DNA of 64,000 nt, from assembly GCA_947174415.1 (NCBI GenBank), contig CAMWIW010000002.1, forward strand, positions 62,001 to 126,000, given 5' to 3'. Under the pieces are notes generated by a model, which did not search any database, was not told the origin of the DNA, and saw nothing but the letters and a program-made list of their open reading frames with translations. The translations under genes and the position numbers were made by a program. Below, piece by piece: positions 1 through 8,495 of the stretch. The number at the start of each line of letters is the position of its first letter. Position 1 is the stretch's first letter. This DNA is from an uncultured Clostridia bacterium (GTDB taxonomy: Bacteria > Bacillota > Clostridia > Christensenellales > Borkfalkiaceae).

Positions 1-1
1 G

Positions 2-127
2 GGCATCAGTAAAAGTACGCTTTCTTCTTGGGAGACAGGAGAGAGAGTGCCGAGCGCACTTGCAATCATTACTCTTGCAAAGTTTTTCGGCGTAACCGCC
101 GATTACCTTTTAGGGTTGGACGATTAA
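2..127 (+). CDS. XRE-family HTH regulator, C-terminal part (cut by window start)
   Basis: Open from base 2 to a TAA at 125-127; the 5' part lies outside the window. The 41 residues seen contain the end of a Cro/C1-type helix-turn-helix (SSWETGERVPS) followed by LAKFFGVTADYLLGLDD. That tail is shared by the other XRE regulators in this window (TTDYLLGL). These proteins bind operators as dimers and usually repress a neighbouring promoter; the partner of this one is not visible. A strong terminator hairpin follows 16 bases after the stop. Confidence 0.85.
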   Translation, partial: GISKSTLSSWETGERVPSALAIITLAKFFGVTADYLLGLDD

Positions 128-143
128 TCATAAAATTAAAGCA

Positions 144-166
144 CCCCGACGGCTAAGCCGTCGGGG
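144..166. terminator. Bidirectional terminator between the XRE gene and rseP
   Basis: Perfect 10-bp stem (CCCCGACGGC with GCCGTCGGGG) and a 3-base loop, followed by CTTTGTTT on the plus strand and preceded by A-rich sequence that gives a T run on the minus strand. It can end both converging transcripts. Confidence 0.8.
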
Positions 167-172
167 CTTTGT

Positions 173-1309
173 TTAACATCGAACGAATTGTAAAATATCC
201 ACAAGCACCGCAAAAACAAGAATTAATATAAAGCCCACGGAGTGGATAATTGCCTCTATTTTTCTTGGCACGGGTTTTCGGAAAATCCATTCTATCAGAC
301 AGAATATTACTTTACTGCCGTCGAGGGCGGGTATAGGCAACAAATTGAACACGGCAAGGTTTACGCCTATATACGCCGCAATTTCCAAGAACGACTGCAC
401 GCTTTGGGTAGCTATTTCCGAAGTTAGTTTTATAGTCGTAACAGGACCGCCCATTGCGTTCAGTCCTAAGCTGCCCGTCAATAGCTCGCCCAAAACCTTG
501 AAGATTGTTCCCGCTATTTTAAAAGAATAAACAAACGACGCGCCTATCGTTTGGAAAAAACCCAACCTGTAATTGTCCGCCGAAACGTTCCAATACTTGC
601 CGTCCTCCCTTTGGACGGTGTCTATGCCGAGAGCCCGCCACAGCTTACTCGTTTCGTTGGAGTTCTGAAAATCGCAATCCCCGCGGAGAACTACTTCCTC
701 CGTAATTTCCTCTCCGCCGCGGCTGACGAGTATGGGCACGAGGTCGTCCTCGACCTTGTTTTTAAGCGCAGTCATCATATCTGTTATAAGATAAATGCGC
801 TTGCCGTTTACTTCCAAAATCAAGTCGCCTGCCTGAAGGCTGTGCCCTTCGTACTTTTCGGCATTTACGATTGCCGTTTCACTCGTGGTATCGATTCCGC
901 CCACCTTAAAAACCTGTTGCCCGAACGAAAACATCGATACGATAATTAAAAGCAACGCAAGGACGTAGTTCATTAACGGCCCTGCAAGCAGGACTATAAT
1001 TCTTTTCCACGGAGCTTTGGATACGAAGCTTTCTTTGCTCTCTTCCTCGTTCCCGTCCTCGTCTTCGAACGCGCAAAAACCGCCGAGGGGCAAAAGTCTG
1101 ATCGAAAACAGCTCACCCGTGCGCTTGGATTTGCGTTTGAAAATTTTTGGTCCGAAACCTATCGCAAACTCGTTTATTTTGAATTTTAACGCTTTACCCG
1201 CAAGATAATGCCCGAATTCGTGAACGGTTATCATAATAAGCAAGATAAGAATTGCAAGTGCAACCGAACCTATCGTTGACATTACCGAGGAAACTGAAAG
1301 TAATACCAT
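173..1309 (-). CDS. rseP: RIP metalloprotease RseP (site-2 protease family)
   Basis: A 378-residue intramembrane zinc protease that cleaves membrane-embedded substrates such as anti-sigma factors or signal-peptide remnants. The zinc motif HEFGH is at residues 30-34 in the first membrane helix. A PDZ-like domain fills the middle, and the third zinc ligand lies in the NLLPIPALDG motif near residue 330. An AAAGGA site sits just before the ATG. It is the last gene of the rpsB-to-rseP operon, 45 bases after dxr, its usual neighbour in Bacillota. The substrate here is unknown. Confidence 0.95.
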   Translation of the reverse strand: MVLLSVSSVMSTIGSVALAILILLIMITVHEFGHYLAGKALKFKINEFAIGFGPKIFKRKSKRTGELFSIRLLPLGGFCAFEDEDGNEEESKESFVSKAPWKRIIVLLAGPLMNYVLALLLIIVSMFSFGQQVFKVGGIDTTSETAIVNAEKYEGHSLQAGDLILEVNGKRIYLITDMMTALKNKVEDDLVPILVSRGGEEITEEVVLRGDCDFQNSNETSKLWRALGIDTVQREDGKYWNVSADNYRLGFFQTIGASFVYSFKIAGTIFKVLGELLTGSLGLNAMGGPVTTIKLTSEIATQSVQSFLEIAAYIGVNLAVFNLLPIPALDGSKVIFCLIEWIFRKPVPRKIEAIIHSVGFILILVFAVLVDILQFVRC

Positions 1310-1354
1310 TAATTCCTTTATCCGCGGTTGCCTGAAAAACGCGGCGTCGCGGAA

Positions 1355-2458
1355 TTATTTTGAGAGTTTATATATAAATTTCTGCGCCTTCCAACGCGCC
1401 GTTCTGTCCACCTCTTCGAGCTGCTTATAGCTTACGACTTCGTCGCGTGCGGTCGTGGAAATGACGTGTTCCGCTGTAGCGTAAATGTCGGTGAATTTTA
1501 TCTTGTCGTCCAAAAATGCTTTTACGGCAACCTCGTCCGCAGCGTTAAGCGCGCAGGGCATAGTACCCCCTTCCTTTCCGCAATTCAAAGCCAAATCGTA
1601 CAGAGGATACTGCTTTCTCGCCAAAGGTATGAACTCTAATGACAACGCCTTTTTAAAGCTTAACGGTTGCGCCGTCGTAGACATATGGCGCGGATAAGTC
1701 AGGGCAAGCTGAACGGGCACTTGCATATCGGGCGAGCCCATTTGCGCCATTACTGCGCCGTCGGCAAATTCCACGAGGGAATGTACCACACTCGTCGGCT
1801 GAATAACCGTTTCAATCTTGGAATAGGGCGTACCGAAAAGCTCGTGTGCTTCGATTACTTCATAACCCTTGTTTAAAAGAGTTGCACTGTCTATAGTTAT
1901 TTTTTTGCCCATTTGCCACGTGGGGTGATTCAGGGCTTGCTGAGGAGTAACCTTTTCGAGCTGTTCGGGAGTAAAACCTCTGAACGGACCGCCGCTTGCC
2001 GTTAAAATAAGTTTTTTAAACGACGCGTTCCTGTCAAAATTGAGGCACTGCCAGATTGCCGAGTGTTCGCTGTCGACAGGAATAATTTCCACCCCGTAAT
2101 TTTTGGCAAGGCGCGTAATAAGCTCGCCGCCGCAAACCAAGGTTTCCTTGTTGGCGAGGGCAAGATTTTTGCCCGCCTTAATTGCCTTAACGCTGTATTC
2201 GAGACCCGCAAAACCGCTGACTGCGTTAAAAACTATATCGGCGTCATTATAGCTTGCGACTTCCAAAGCTGCCGCTTTGTTTTTCGAGGCAACGGTATAA
2301 AGCTCGGGAGAGAATTCCTTTACCTGCTGAATGAAAGCCTTTGACTCACCGTAGGCTGCCATTGCAACGATTTTAAAGCTGTTGGGGTGGCGGCGTACCG
2401 CGTTTAATACCTGAACGCCTATCGAACCCGTTGAACCTAATAAAGCAATCTTTTTCAT
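1355..2458 (-). CDS. dxr: 1-deoxy-D-xylulose 5-phosphate reductoisomerase
   Basis: Second step of the MEP pathway: converts DXP to 2-C-methyl-D-erythritol 4-phosphate with NADPH in the cytoplasm. The nucleotide-binding motif GSTGSIG is at residues 8-14. The metal and substrate region VDSEHSAIWQ and the downstream IDSATLLNKGYEVIEAHELF region are intact. At 367 residues it is slightly shorter than the E. coli enzyme. It supplies isoprenoid precursors to UppS two genes upstream. The ATG has no strong Shine-Dalgarno sequence, and a 115-base gap with a hairpin separates it from cdsA. Confidence 0.96.
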   Translation of the reverse strand: MKKIALLGSTGSIGVQVLNAVRRHPNSFKIVAMAAYGESKAFIQQVKEFSPELYTVASKNKAAALEVASYNDADIVFNAVSGFAGLEYSVKAIKAGKNLALANKETLVCGGELITRLAKNYGVEIIPVDSEHSAIWQCLNFDRNASFKKLILTASGGPFRGFTPEQLEKVTPQQALNHPTWQMGKKITIDSATLLNKGYEVIEAHELFGTPYSKIETVIQPTSVVHSLVEFADGAVMAQMGSPDMQVPVQLALTYPRHMSTTAQPLSFKKALSLEFIPLARKQYPLYDLALNCGKEGGTMPCALNAADEVAVKAFLDDKIKFTDIYATAEHVISTTARDEVVSYKQLEEVDRTARWKAQKFIYKLSK

Positions 2459-2520
2459 AATTATTATACCCGTAAAATTTTAATTAATGACAAAAAAACA
2501 ATAAGTGTGCTAAATTGGGT

Positions 2521-2552
2521 GCAAGTCCCAAACACTCGGTTTTGGGACTTGC
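2521..2552 (-). other. Intercistronic hairpin between cdsA and dxr
   Basis: Perfect 12-bp inverted repeat (GCAAGTCCCAAA and its complement) around an 8-base loop. In the direction of transcription no T run follows, so it looks more like a processing or stabilising hairpin than a full terminator. Confidence 0.5.
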
Positions 2553-2573
2553 CGTTGAAAATTTATACTTTTT

Positions 2574-3593
2574 TTAGATTATAGTGCCGAAGCTGATAAA
2601 CACTACGACGCTACAATAAAGCATACTGTCAAATCTGTCTAACACTCCGCCGTGTCCGGGAAGAAGTTTTCCCATATCCTTTACGCCGCACTCGCGCTTT
2701 ATCGCGCTTTCGAAAAGGTCGCCAATCTGCGCCATTACGGCGGTAGCAAGCCCGACGAGCACGAAGGACAAAAGCGGCGGGAAGGTTGTGCTTTTAACCG
2801 TTAACTCTACGCCGTTAAAGCCGGTGTAGAAAATTTCGCCGTTAATGCCGCCTAAAAGATACATCATATAATAGACGATTATCGCGCCGAGAACGCCGCC
2901 GATAAGTCCGCCGACCGCGCCTATCACCGTCTTGTTGGGCGAAAGCTGAGGAGCAAGCTTCATAGGCACGAATTTCTTCAAAGAGCTGCCTATAATGAAC
3001 GCGCCCGTGTCCGTCAGAATGGGACACATAAACACGATAAGGATAGCCGCCATTGAGTTTGCGTTCAAATGGTTGATTGCCGAAAGCACGGACGAAAGTA
3101 CGCCGCAATAGAGCATACAGAATACGCAGTATATAGTACCCTTTACCGAACTTCTTTTATGATCGAAAACCGAAGTTGCGGCAAGGAACATAACGTAAAC
3201 CGTAAACGCACAAGCCATTGCAAGCAAGCCGCCGTCCATTGCCATTTCGACCAAAGTGAAAAGAGGCACTGCCATTGCGCAGAACGCTATGGTTATGACG
3301 CGCTGCGGAAACGATATTTTGCAGTTTATTCCGCTTTCAGAACGGTCGATTGCGCGTAAAAACTCGTATGCGCCGATAACCGAAACGGCCGTAAACACCA
3401 AATCGAACCCGATTGAGCCCCAACCGCCCGAGACGTTGCCCTGCGGTACGCACCATTTAAGCGCGCACATCAAAGCCCACACCGCGACGTAGCAAACCGC
3501 GGTGATTACACGCTGCTGCAACGAAGTAAGTTTTTTCTTTTTATTCCCGTTTTCCGTAGGCATAACGCCCCGTACTTCTTCTTGTTCTGCCAA
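2574..3593 (-). CDS. cdsA: Phosphatidate cytidylyltransferase
   Basis: Makes CDP-diacylglycerol from phosphatidate and CTP in the membrane, the precursor of phosphatidylglycerol and cardiolipin. The C-terminal signature (KRECGVKDMGKLLPGHGG, then DRFD) is complete, and about eight hydrophobic segments precede it. At 339 residues it has a longer polar N-terminus than usual. The start is TTG at 3591-3593, 7 bases after AAAAGGT. It lies 20 bases after uppS, the standard order. Its product would also feed the cardiolipin synthase at 25044. Confidence 0.94.
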   Translation of the reverse strand: MAEQEEVRGVMPTENGNKKKKLTSLQQRVITAVCYVAVWALMCALKWCVPQGNVSGGWGSIGFDLVFTAVSVIGAYEFLRAIDRSESGINCKISFPQRVITIAFCAMAVPLFTLVEMAMDGGLLAMACAFTVYVMFLAATSVFDHKRSSVKGTIYCVFCMLYCGVLSSVLSAINHLNANSMAAILIVFMCPILTDTGAFIIGSSLKKFVPMKLAPQLSPNKTVIGAVGGLIGGVLGAIIVYYMMYLLGGINGEIFYTGFNGVELTVKSTTFPPLLSFVLVGLATAVMAQIGDLFESAIKRECGVKDMGKLLPGHGGVLDRFDSMLYCSVVVFISFGTII

Positions 3594-3612
3594 AATATTT
3601 TACCTTTTTATT

Positions 3613-4299
3613 TTATATTTTTCCGAACCGTCTTTCACGCTTGGAATATTCCGCGATAGCTTTGTCAAGCTCTGCTTCGTCAAAGTCGGGAAATAAAACG
3701 TCGGTGAAATACAGCTCCGAATATGCCGCCTGATATAAAAGAAAGTTTGATAACCGTTTTTCCCCGCCCGTTCTTATAATCAAATCGGGGTCGGGCACGC
3801 CGTGAGTGTAAAGATATGCGTCAAGCCCGCTTCCGTCAAGCTTTTCGCCCCGTTCCACGGCAAGGTTGCAGGCACGCAGTATTTCCGAACGCGCGCCGTA
3901 ATTTATAGCAAAAATCAGCGTAAAAGCTGCATCTTTCGGCGAATTGTTTTCGCCGTCCCTTAACAGGACTTGCACGTCCTCTGGCAAGACGGAAACGTCG
4001 CCTATTACCTTTACGCCCGCGCCGCTATTATAAAGCTTTTGTAAATTCTTTTTAAAATATTTGCGGAAAAGCGCGTAAAGCCCTTCGAGTTCTTCCTCGG
4101 GGCGCAGAAGATTTTCCGTTGATAGGGTATAGACGGTGAGGTATTTAACGCCGAGGTTTTGGGCGTGCTCTGCGATTTTTATCATGGCGTTCATACCTGC
4201 GTTATGCCCGTACGAACGCGGCATAAGCCGCTTTTTCGCCCATCTGCCGTTGCCGTCCATTATTAGCCCTATATGCAGAGGAATTCTATTTTCGTCCAT
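3613..4299 (-). CDS. uppS: Undecaprenyl diphosphate synthase
   Basis: Cis-prenyltransferase that builds the C55 lipid carrier for peptidoglycan synthesis. The diphosphate-binding motif IGLIMDGNGRWAKKR is near residues 10-24 with the catalytic Asp at 15. The second signature (SELYFTDVLFPDF) is near the C-terminus. Length of 228 residues is normal. The ATG lies in TAATAATG right at the frr stop and has no close Shine-Dalgarno sequence, so translation is probably coupled to frr. Confidence 0.96.
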   Translation of the reverse strand: MDENRIPLHIGLIMDGNGRWAKKRLMPRSYGHNAGMNAMIKIAEHAQNLGVKYLTVYTLSTENLLRPEEELEGLYALFRKYFKKNLQKLYNSGAGVKVIGDVSVLPEDVQVLLRDGENNSPKDAAFTLIFAINYGARSEILRACNLAVERGEKLDGSGLDAYLYTHGVPDPDLIIRTGGEKRLSNFLLYQAAYSELYFTDVLFPDFDEAELDKAIAEYSKRERRFGKI

Positions 4300-4301
4300 T
4301 A

Positions 4302-4874
4302 TTAAACGGTCATTATCTCCTTTTCCTTAGCCGCAACAGCCGCGTCGATTTCGGCTACGGCGTCGGAAACCGCCTTTTCAACGTCCTTTTCGCAAGACGC
4401 GTATTCGTCCTCGGAAAGAACTTTATCGGTCTTTAATTTCTTCAACTGTTCGAGGGCGTCGCGGCGGATATTCCTTTCTGCGACTTTTGCGTCCTCGCCC
4501 ATTTTACGGACTTGTTTGGAAAGCTCTTTTCTTCTCTCCTCGGTAAGCTGAGGGAAAGCAAGGCGGATAACCTTGCCGTCGTTGGTCGGAGTAATGCCGA
4601 TATTCGACTGCTGTAACGCCTTCTCTATGCCCTTTAAAAGAGAGACGTCCCAAGGCGAAATTACAAGGCATCTGCCCTCCTGCACCGATATGTTGGAGGT
4701 CTGCGTTACGGGCGTGGGAGCGCCGTAGTAGTCTACCATAACCTTATCTAAAATGTGAGGGTTAGCCCTGCCCGCGCGAACCGCCGCGTATTCTTCCTTC
4801 AAAACGCTTACGGTCTTTGTAAGCTTGTCGTCCAAAATCAAAAGTATTTCTTCAACCTGTTCGTTATCTATCAT
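4302..4874 (-). CDS. frr: Ribosome recycling factor
   Basis: Splits post-termination ribosomes together with EF-G. The 190-residue protein has the family's long three-helix bundle and the RRF core (VDYYGAPTPVTQ, then WDVSLLKGIEKAL). The chosen ATG at 4872-4874 follows AAAAGGGG. A longer frame starting at 4901 would overlap pyrH and is not supported by a binding site. It lies 13 bases after pyrH. Confidence 0.96.
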   Translation of the reverse strand: MIDNEQVEEILLILDDKLTKTVSVLKEEYAAVRAGRANPHILDKVMVDYYGAPTPVTQTSNISVQEGRCLVISPWDVSLLKGIEKALQQSNIGITPTNDGKVIRLAFPQLTEERRKELSKQVRKMGEDAKVAERNIRRDALEQLKKLKTDKVLSEDEYASCEKDVEKAVSDAVAEIDAAVAAKEKEIMTV

Positions 4875-4887
4875 TATTATTCCCCTT

Positions 4888-5598
4888 TTAATTATTATCA
4901 ATTATCGTGCCTAATTTTTCGCCGCAGACGGCTTTTATAATGGAGTTCTTTTCGTCAAGCCCGAAAGCAAGCACGGGAATGTCGTTTTCCATACACATCG
5001 TTGCCGCCGTCGTATCCATTGCCTTTATGCCGTTGTTGATTATATCTATATATTTAATATGGTCGTATTTTTTTGCTTTGGGGTTAAGCTTGGGGTCGCT
5101 ATCATAAATGCCGTCAATGTTCTTAGCCATAAGAAGCAAGTCGGCTTGAATTTCGCACGCCCTCTGCGCCGCAGCGGTATCTGTGGAGCAATACGGGTTA
5201 CCCGTGCCGCAAGCCATAATGACGACCCGCCCTTTTTCGAAGTGGTGCAAAGCTTTTCTTAAAATGTAAGGCTCTGCAACCGAGGTCATAATGAGCGCCG
5301 TCTGAACGCGGGTAGGAATTCCGCGTTGCTCTAAGGCATCCATCATTGCAAGCGAGTTCATAACCGTCGCGAGCATACCCATATGGTCTGCGGTGGTCCT
5401 GTCCATCTGCTTACCCTGACGCCCGCGCCAGAAGTTGCCGCCGCCGATAACGAGAGCGATTTCCACGCCCATATCGTGAACGGTTTTAATCTGTTCAACG
5501 ACTTCGGAAATAACGTTTTCGTCAAGACCGTGTCCCTGCGCGCCCGCAAGAGCTTCGCCCGAAAGTTTGATAAGTACGCGCTTATACTTCGGCGTCAT
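4888..5598 (-). CDS. pyrH: UMP kinase
   Basis: Hexameric uridylate kinase of the amino-acid kinase fold; phosphorylates UMP to UDP in pyrimidine synthesis. Motifs seen are KRVLIKLSGEAL at residues 6-17, VIGGGNFWRG in the phosphate-binding region and GTGNPYCSTDTAA. Length of 236 residues is normal. A purine-rich site (TAGGGGGG) sits just before the ATG. A 113-base gap and a small unknown gene separate it from tsf, an unusual break in this operon. Confidence 0.96.
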   Translation of the reverse strand: MTPKYKRVLIKLSGEALAGAQGHGLDENVISEVVEQIKTVHDMGVEIALVIGGGNFWRGRQGKQMDRTTADHMGMLATVMNSLAMMDALEQRGIPTRVQTALIMTSVAEPYILRKALHHFEKGRVVIMACGTGNPYCSTDTAAAQRACEIQADLLLMAKNIDGIYDSDPKLNPKAKKYDHIKYIDIINNGIKAMDTTAATMCMENDIPVLAFGLDEKNSIIKAVCGEKLGTIIDNN

Positions 5599-5711
5599 TT
5601 TACCCCCCTAAGAGTTCATTAATAATTTCTCCGCAATATTATAACAGATACGCCGCAAAAAATCAACACAAATAGCAAAATTTGGAAAATTAAACATATA
5701 AGCCGTAATAC

Positions 5712-6050
5712 TTACTCTTTCCGTTCTTTTGCCGCGTCTTTTACAAACTCCACTATATCCTTTACGCAGCCTTGCTGACGCAAATCGGGTTCGGTATCCT
5801 TACCCTCGTAGGCAAGTTTTAAAACCCCGTAGACGTATATCTCCTTTACCACTGCCAAATATTCGTCGGTAAAGCCCTCGGTTTCATAATCTATATCAGT
5901 ATTTAACGCTATAATTTGCTCGTCTTTTCCGTTAACAATTTCCCGAATTTCAGACCATATTTTCATAACGTTAACCGTTCTTCTTGCTTTTTCGTCTTCC
6001 GAAAGGGTTGCGTCGCGGTTAAGTCTGCGTACCAATACTGCATCAATCAT
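5712..6050 (-). CDS. Small protein of unknown function (family shared with 8111 and 10868)
   Basis: A 112-residue soluble, charged protein that I do not recognise. Its N-terminus (RRLNRDATLSEDEKARRTVNVM) aligns with the two small proteins at 8111-8425 and 10868-11173, and the later YGVLKLAYEGK matches their Y-x-G-Y-x-x-K-F-K-L-L-x-E-G-K block. It is the most divergent of the three and has no XRE partner next to it. GGAGG precedes the ATG. It sits between tsf, from which a terminator palindrome divides it, and pyrH, where a gene is not normally found. Confidence 0.75.
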   Translation of the reverse strand: MIDAVLVRRLNRDATLSEDEKARRTVNVMKIWSEIREIVNGKDEQIIALNTDIDYETEGFTDEYLAVVKEIYVYGVLKLAYEGKDTEPDLRQQGCVKDIVEFVKDAAKERKE

Positions 6051-6091
6051 TTGATTTCCTCCATTTTTGACGAAACGTTAATTAAATTAAA

Positions 6092-6117
6092 CGGCGCGGT
6101 TCGTACGAACCGCGCCG
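6092..6117 (-). terminator. Terminator palindrome after tsf
   Basis: A perfect 26-bp palindrome (arms CGGCGCGGTTCGT) with flanking T/A runs (AATTTTTT above it, TTAATTTAA below). It should end or strongly reduce transcription after rpsB-tsf. Confidence 0.7.
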
Positions 6118-6154
6118 AATTTTTTAAGTTTAATTCGAGATTTCGTTGCATAAC

Positions 6155-6187
6155 GCAATTAAGATATTCGGTTAAGCGGAACGCTTA
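6155..6187 (-). repeat. Stop-codon hairpin repeat, copy 1 (3' end of tsf)
   Basis: Read along tsf, it begins with the tsf stop codon: TAAGCG-TTC-CGCTTA, then a divergent form of the AAGTATCTTAATTGC tail. The TAA of the first hairpin arm is the stop codon. The terminator palindrome at 6092-6117 follows about 40 bases downstream. Confidence 0.85.
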
Positions 6188-7087
6188 TTTCTTCATAGCT
6201 TCAATCTGCTTAGCCACTTCGTCCTGAAGGTTTTCGCTCTTCTTAGCAATGCCCTCGCCCATTTCGAAGCGGGCAAAGCGAACGACGGTGAACTTATTGC
6301 CGATAACAGCCGAAACCTTCTGACTGTCGTCCTTTACGAACGGCTGATCCAAAAGGCAGTTTTCGGAATAGAACTTGCCCATTTTGCCGTCGATAATCTT
6401 TTCCAAAATCTCCTTGGGCTTTTTGGCGTTCTTGGGGTCGTTCTGCATCTGAACGAGCATAATTTCCTTTTCCTTAGCCAAAACTTCTGCGGGAACTTCG
6501 CTTTCCTTAACGTAGCCGGGCTTGGACGCCGCAATCTGCAACGCTACGTCGTGCAAGGTTTCCTCTGCGCCTGCTTTAAAGTCAACTGCGTCAACCATAA
6601 CGCCGACCTTGCCGCCCATATGGATATAAGTTTCGATTTTGCCCTTCGTTTCGTAAATTTCGAAACGACGGATAGATATTTTTTCGCCGATTACTGCCGT
6701 TGCGTTGGTGATATAATCTTTAACGGTTGCGCCTTCGAGCTTGCACGCGTTGAGCGCGTCAACGTCAGCAGGCTTGTTTTCTGCAATAACCTTTGCAACC
6801 GCGTCCACTATGCCGTGGAATTTTTCGCCGCGGGACACGAAATCGCTTTCGCAGTTGATTTCGACGAGAACGCCTATACCGCACTTTTCACAAACGTATG
6901 CGCCAACTACGCCCTCTGCCGCAATTCTGCCTTCCTTTTTAACTGCCTTTGCAATGCCGCGCTCACGAAGAAGCTCGGCTGCCTTTTCCATATTGCCGTC
7001 AGCATCGGTCAAAGCCTTTTTGCAATCCAACATACCTGCGCCGCTCTTGTCGCGGAGCTCCATAACGTCCTTAGCCGTGAATGCCAT
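6185..7087 (-). CDS. tsf: Elongation factor Ts
   Basis: GDP/GTP exchange factor for EF-Tu. The N-terminal UBA-like helix bundle and the conserved TDADGNMEKAAELLRERG region are present, followed by a core domain with SCESDFV-like ECDFV region (NCESDFVSRGEKF). At 300 residues it is the usual size for Bacillota. AAGGAGG lies 10 bases before the ATG, and the gene starts 14 bases after rpsB. Its stop codon is part of a hairpin repeat. Confidence 0.97.
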   Translation of the reverse strand: MAFTAKDVMELRDKSGAGMLDCKKALTDADGNMEKAAELLRERGIAKAVKKEGRIAAEGVVGAYVCEKCGIGVLVEINCESDFVSRGEKFHGIVDAVAKVIAENKPADVDALNACKLEGATVKDYITNATAVIGEKISIRRFEIYETKGKIETYIHMGGKVGVMVDAVDFKAGAEETLHDVALQIAASKPGYVKESEVPAEVLAKEKEIMLVQMQNDPKNAKKPKEILEKIIDGKMGKFYSENCLLDQPFVKDDSQKVSAVIGNKFTVVRFARFEMGEGIAKKSENLQDEVAKQIEAMKK

Positions 7088-7101
7088 ATTCTGTTTCCTC
7101 C

Positions 7102-7941
7102 TTACTCTGCCTTGGGTTCAGCCGTTTCGGTCTTCTTTTTTCTTGCGGGCTTTTTAGGGGTTTCGGTAACTTCTTCCTTAACTTCCGCAATTTCTGCCGC
7201 CGCAACTACTTCTTCTATCGAAGTGGGCTCGCCGTCCTCTACGGGAAGAACGGGCGTTTCACCTTGATTAGCTTCGATTACCGCGTTTGCGATAACCGAC
7301 GCAATGAGCTTAACCGCACGGATAGCGTCGTCGTTAGCGGGGATAACGTAATCGATAAGGTCGGGGTCGCAGTTGGTATCGGTAATAGCTACGATAGGGA
7401 TATTGAGTTTGCGCGCTTCAGCAACTGCAATGTCCTCGATGTGGGGGTCTACCACGAACATAACGCCGGGGAGCTTGTTCATATCGCGGATACCGCCGAG
7501 GTTGGTAACGAGTTTACCGTATTCTTCTTTGAGTTTTGCAACTTCCTTTTTGGGAAGAAGGTCGAACTCGCCGCTCTGTTCCATTTTTTCGATTTTAACC
7601 ATTCTGTCGATACGGGTGCGAATGGTCTTGAAGTTGGTCAGCGTACCGCCGAGCCAACGGGAGTTTACGTAGTACATACCGCAACGCTCAGCTTCTTCCT
7701 TTACGGCGTCCTGAGCCTGCTTTTTAGTGCCGACGAAGAGAACGGTTTTGCCCTCTTTCGCAGCTTCGCATACGAATTTGTATGCCTCTTCGATAAGGTC
7801 AACGGTAAGCTGCAAATCGATAATGTGAATATCGTTGCGTTCCGCATAGATGTACTTAGCCATCTTGGGATTCCATTTCCTCGTCTGATGCCCGAAGTGT
7901 ACGCCTGCTTCGAGCAGTTGTTTCATAGTTATAACTGCCAT
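7102..7941 (-). CDS. rpsB: 30S ribosomal protein S2
   Basis: Small-subunit protein that helps anchor S1 and mRNA. The N-terminal signature [19 protein letters not shown] and the central [11 protein letters not shown] region are intact. At 279 residues it is longer than the roughly 230-250 usual, because of a charged C-terminal tail rich in Lys, Glu, Pro and Ala. GGAGG precedes the ATG. First gene of its operon, with its own promoter. Confidence 0.97.
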   Translation of the reverse strand: MAVITMKQLLEAGVHFGHQTRKWNPKMAKYIYAERNDIHIIDLQLTVDLIEEAYKFVCEAAKEGKTVLFVGTKKQAQDAVKEEAERCGMYYVNSRWLGGTLTNFKTIRTRIDRMVKIEKMEQSGEFDLLPKKEVAKLKEEYGKLVTNLGGIRDMNKLPGVMFVVDPHIEDIAVAEARKLNIPIVAITDTNCDPDLIDYVIPANDDAIRAVKLIASVIANAVIEANQGETPVLPVEDGEPTSIEEVVAAAEIAEVKEEVTETPKKPARKKKTETAEPKAE

Positions 7942-8055
7942 AATTTTTCCTCCGTTTTACCTCCCCGAAAGCGTGGTATTTGAGGCGTTTATTGCGGCAT
8001 AAAGATTTACCGCCACGGAACGCCCACCTTTCGGGTGTGAATTTATAGCCTTGAT

Positions 8056-8084
8056 ATTTTAGCAAATTATATTTTATTTGTAAA
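8056..8084 (-). promoter_or_regulatory. Promoter of the rpsB-tsf operon
   Basis: Read on the minus strand: TTTACA, 17-base spacer, TAAAAT. The predicted transcript starts near 8049, giving a leader of about 105 bases that ends in GGAGG before rpsB. The leader may carry a ribosomal-protein control site, but no clear structure was assigned. Confidence 0.65.
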
Positions 8085-8110
8085 GCGGTTTATTGCGGTT
8101 TTCCGAATTT

Positions 8111-8425
8111 TTAACCGCCAAGCGGCGTTATAATTTCAAGAACGCTATCTCTGAATTCAAATATTTCATCCATATTAATCTTTAAGAGGTTTTCAGCGCT
8201 CAGTGCCTTCCCTTCACAAAGAAGTTTGAATTTATGCCAATATCCAAAATATTGGCAACAATTTTTCATAACCAGCGCGTCATTTATTACTAAATTTTTT
8301 TTAAGACTTTCAAATTTTTTGCCTTCCGCTACCCAAAAATCCATAATATTGGCGCAACGGCGCACCTCTTCATCTTTGGTAATCGTATTGTCCAGTCTAA
8401 TTTTGGTTATTAGCAAATAGTACAT
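8111..8425 (-). CDS. Small partner protein of an XRE regulator, unknown function
   Basis: A 104-residue protein of unknown function, closely similar to the one at 10868. Shared blocks are LLI.KIR.D.T...EE..R.. leading to N-x-MDFW at residues 26-31, and GYWHKFKLLCEGK near residues 61-73. It has no signal peptide or membrane segment. It is transcribed away from the XRE gene at 8496. Its promoter -10 box ends 7 bases before the ATG, so the mRNA should be leaderless. A regulated stress or phage-related function is possible, but this is inference. Confidence 0.8.
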   Translation of the reverse strand: MYYLLITKIRLDNTITKDEEVRRCANIMDFWVAEGKKFESLKKNLVINDALVMKNCCQYFGYWHKFKLLCEGKALSAENLLKINMDEIFEFRDSVLEIITPLGG

Positions 8426-8432
8426 AAGTTTT

Positions 8433-8489
8433 ATTATATAGCTCTAACCGAGCTAGGTCAAGTATTTTTAGCTCATATGGAAGTATAAT
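8433..8489. promoter_or_regulatory. Divergent promoters with an inverted repeat in the spacer
   Basis: Minus promoter: TTGACC at 8456-8461, a 17-base spacer, TATAAT at 8433-8438. The spacer is an exact inverted repeat TAGCTC-N5-GAGCTA (8439-8455). A third TAGCTC half-site is at 8469-8474. The plus promoter has TATAAT at 8484-8489 with a weak -35. The likely reader of the repeat is the XRE protein encoded at 8496, which would block both promoters. Confidence 0.75.
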
Positions 8490-8495
8490 TTTTAT

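Noticed and set aside
6551..7983. Two long plus-strand frames opposite tsf and rpsB
   Set aside because: They are Phe/Cys/Val-rich shadows of conserved ribosomal genes on the other strand and show no domain or ribosome site.
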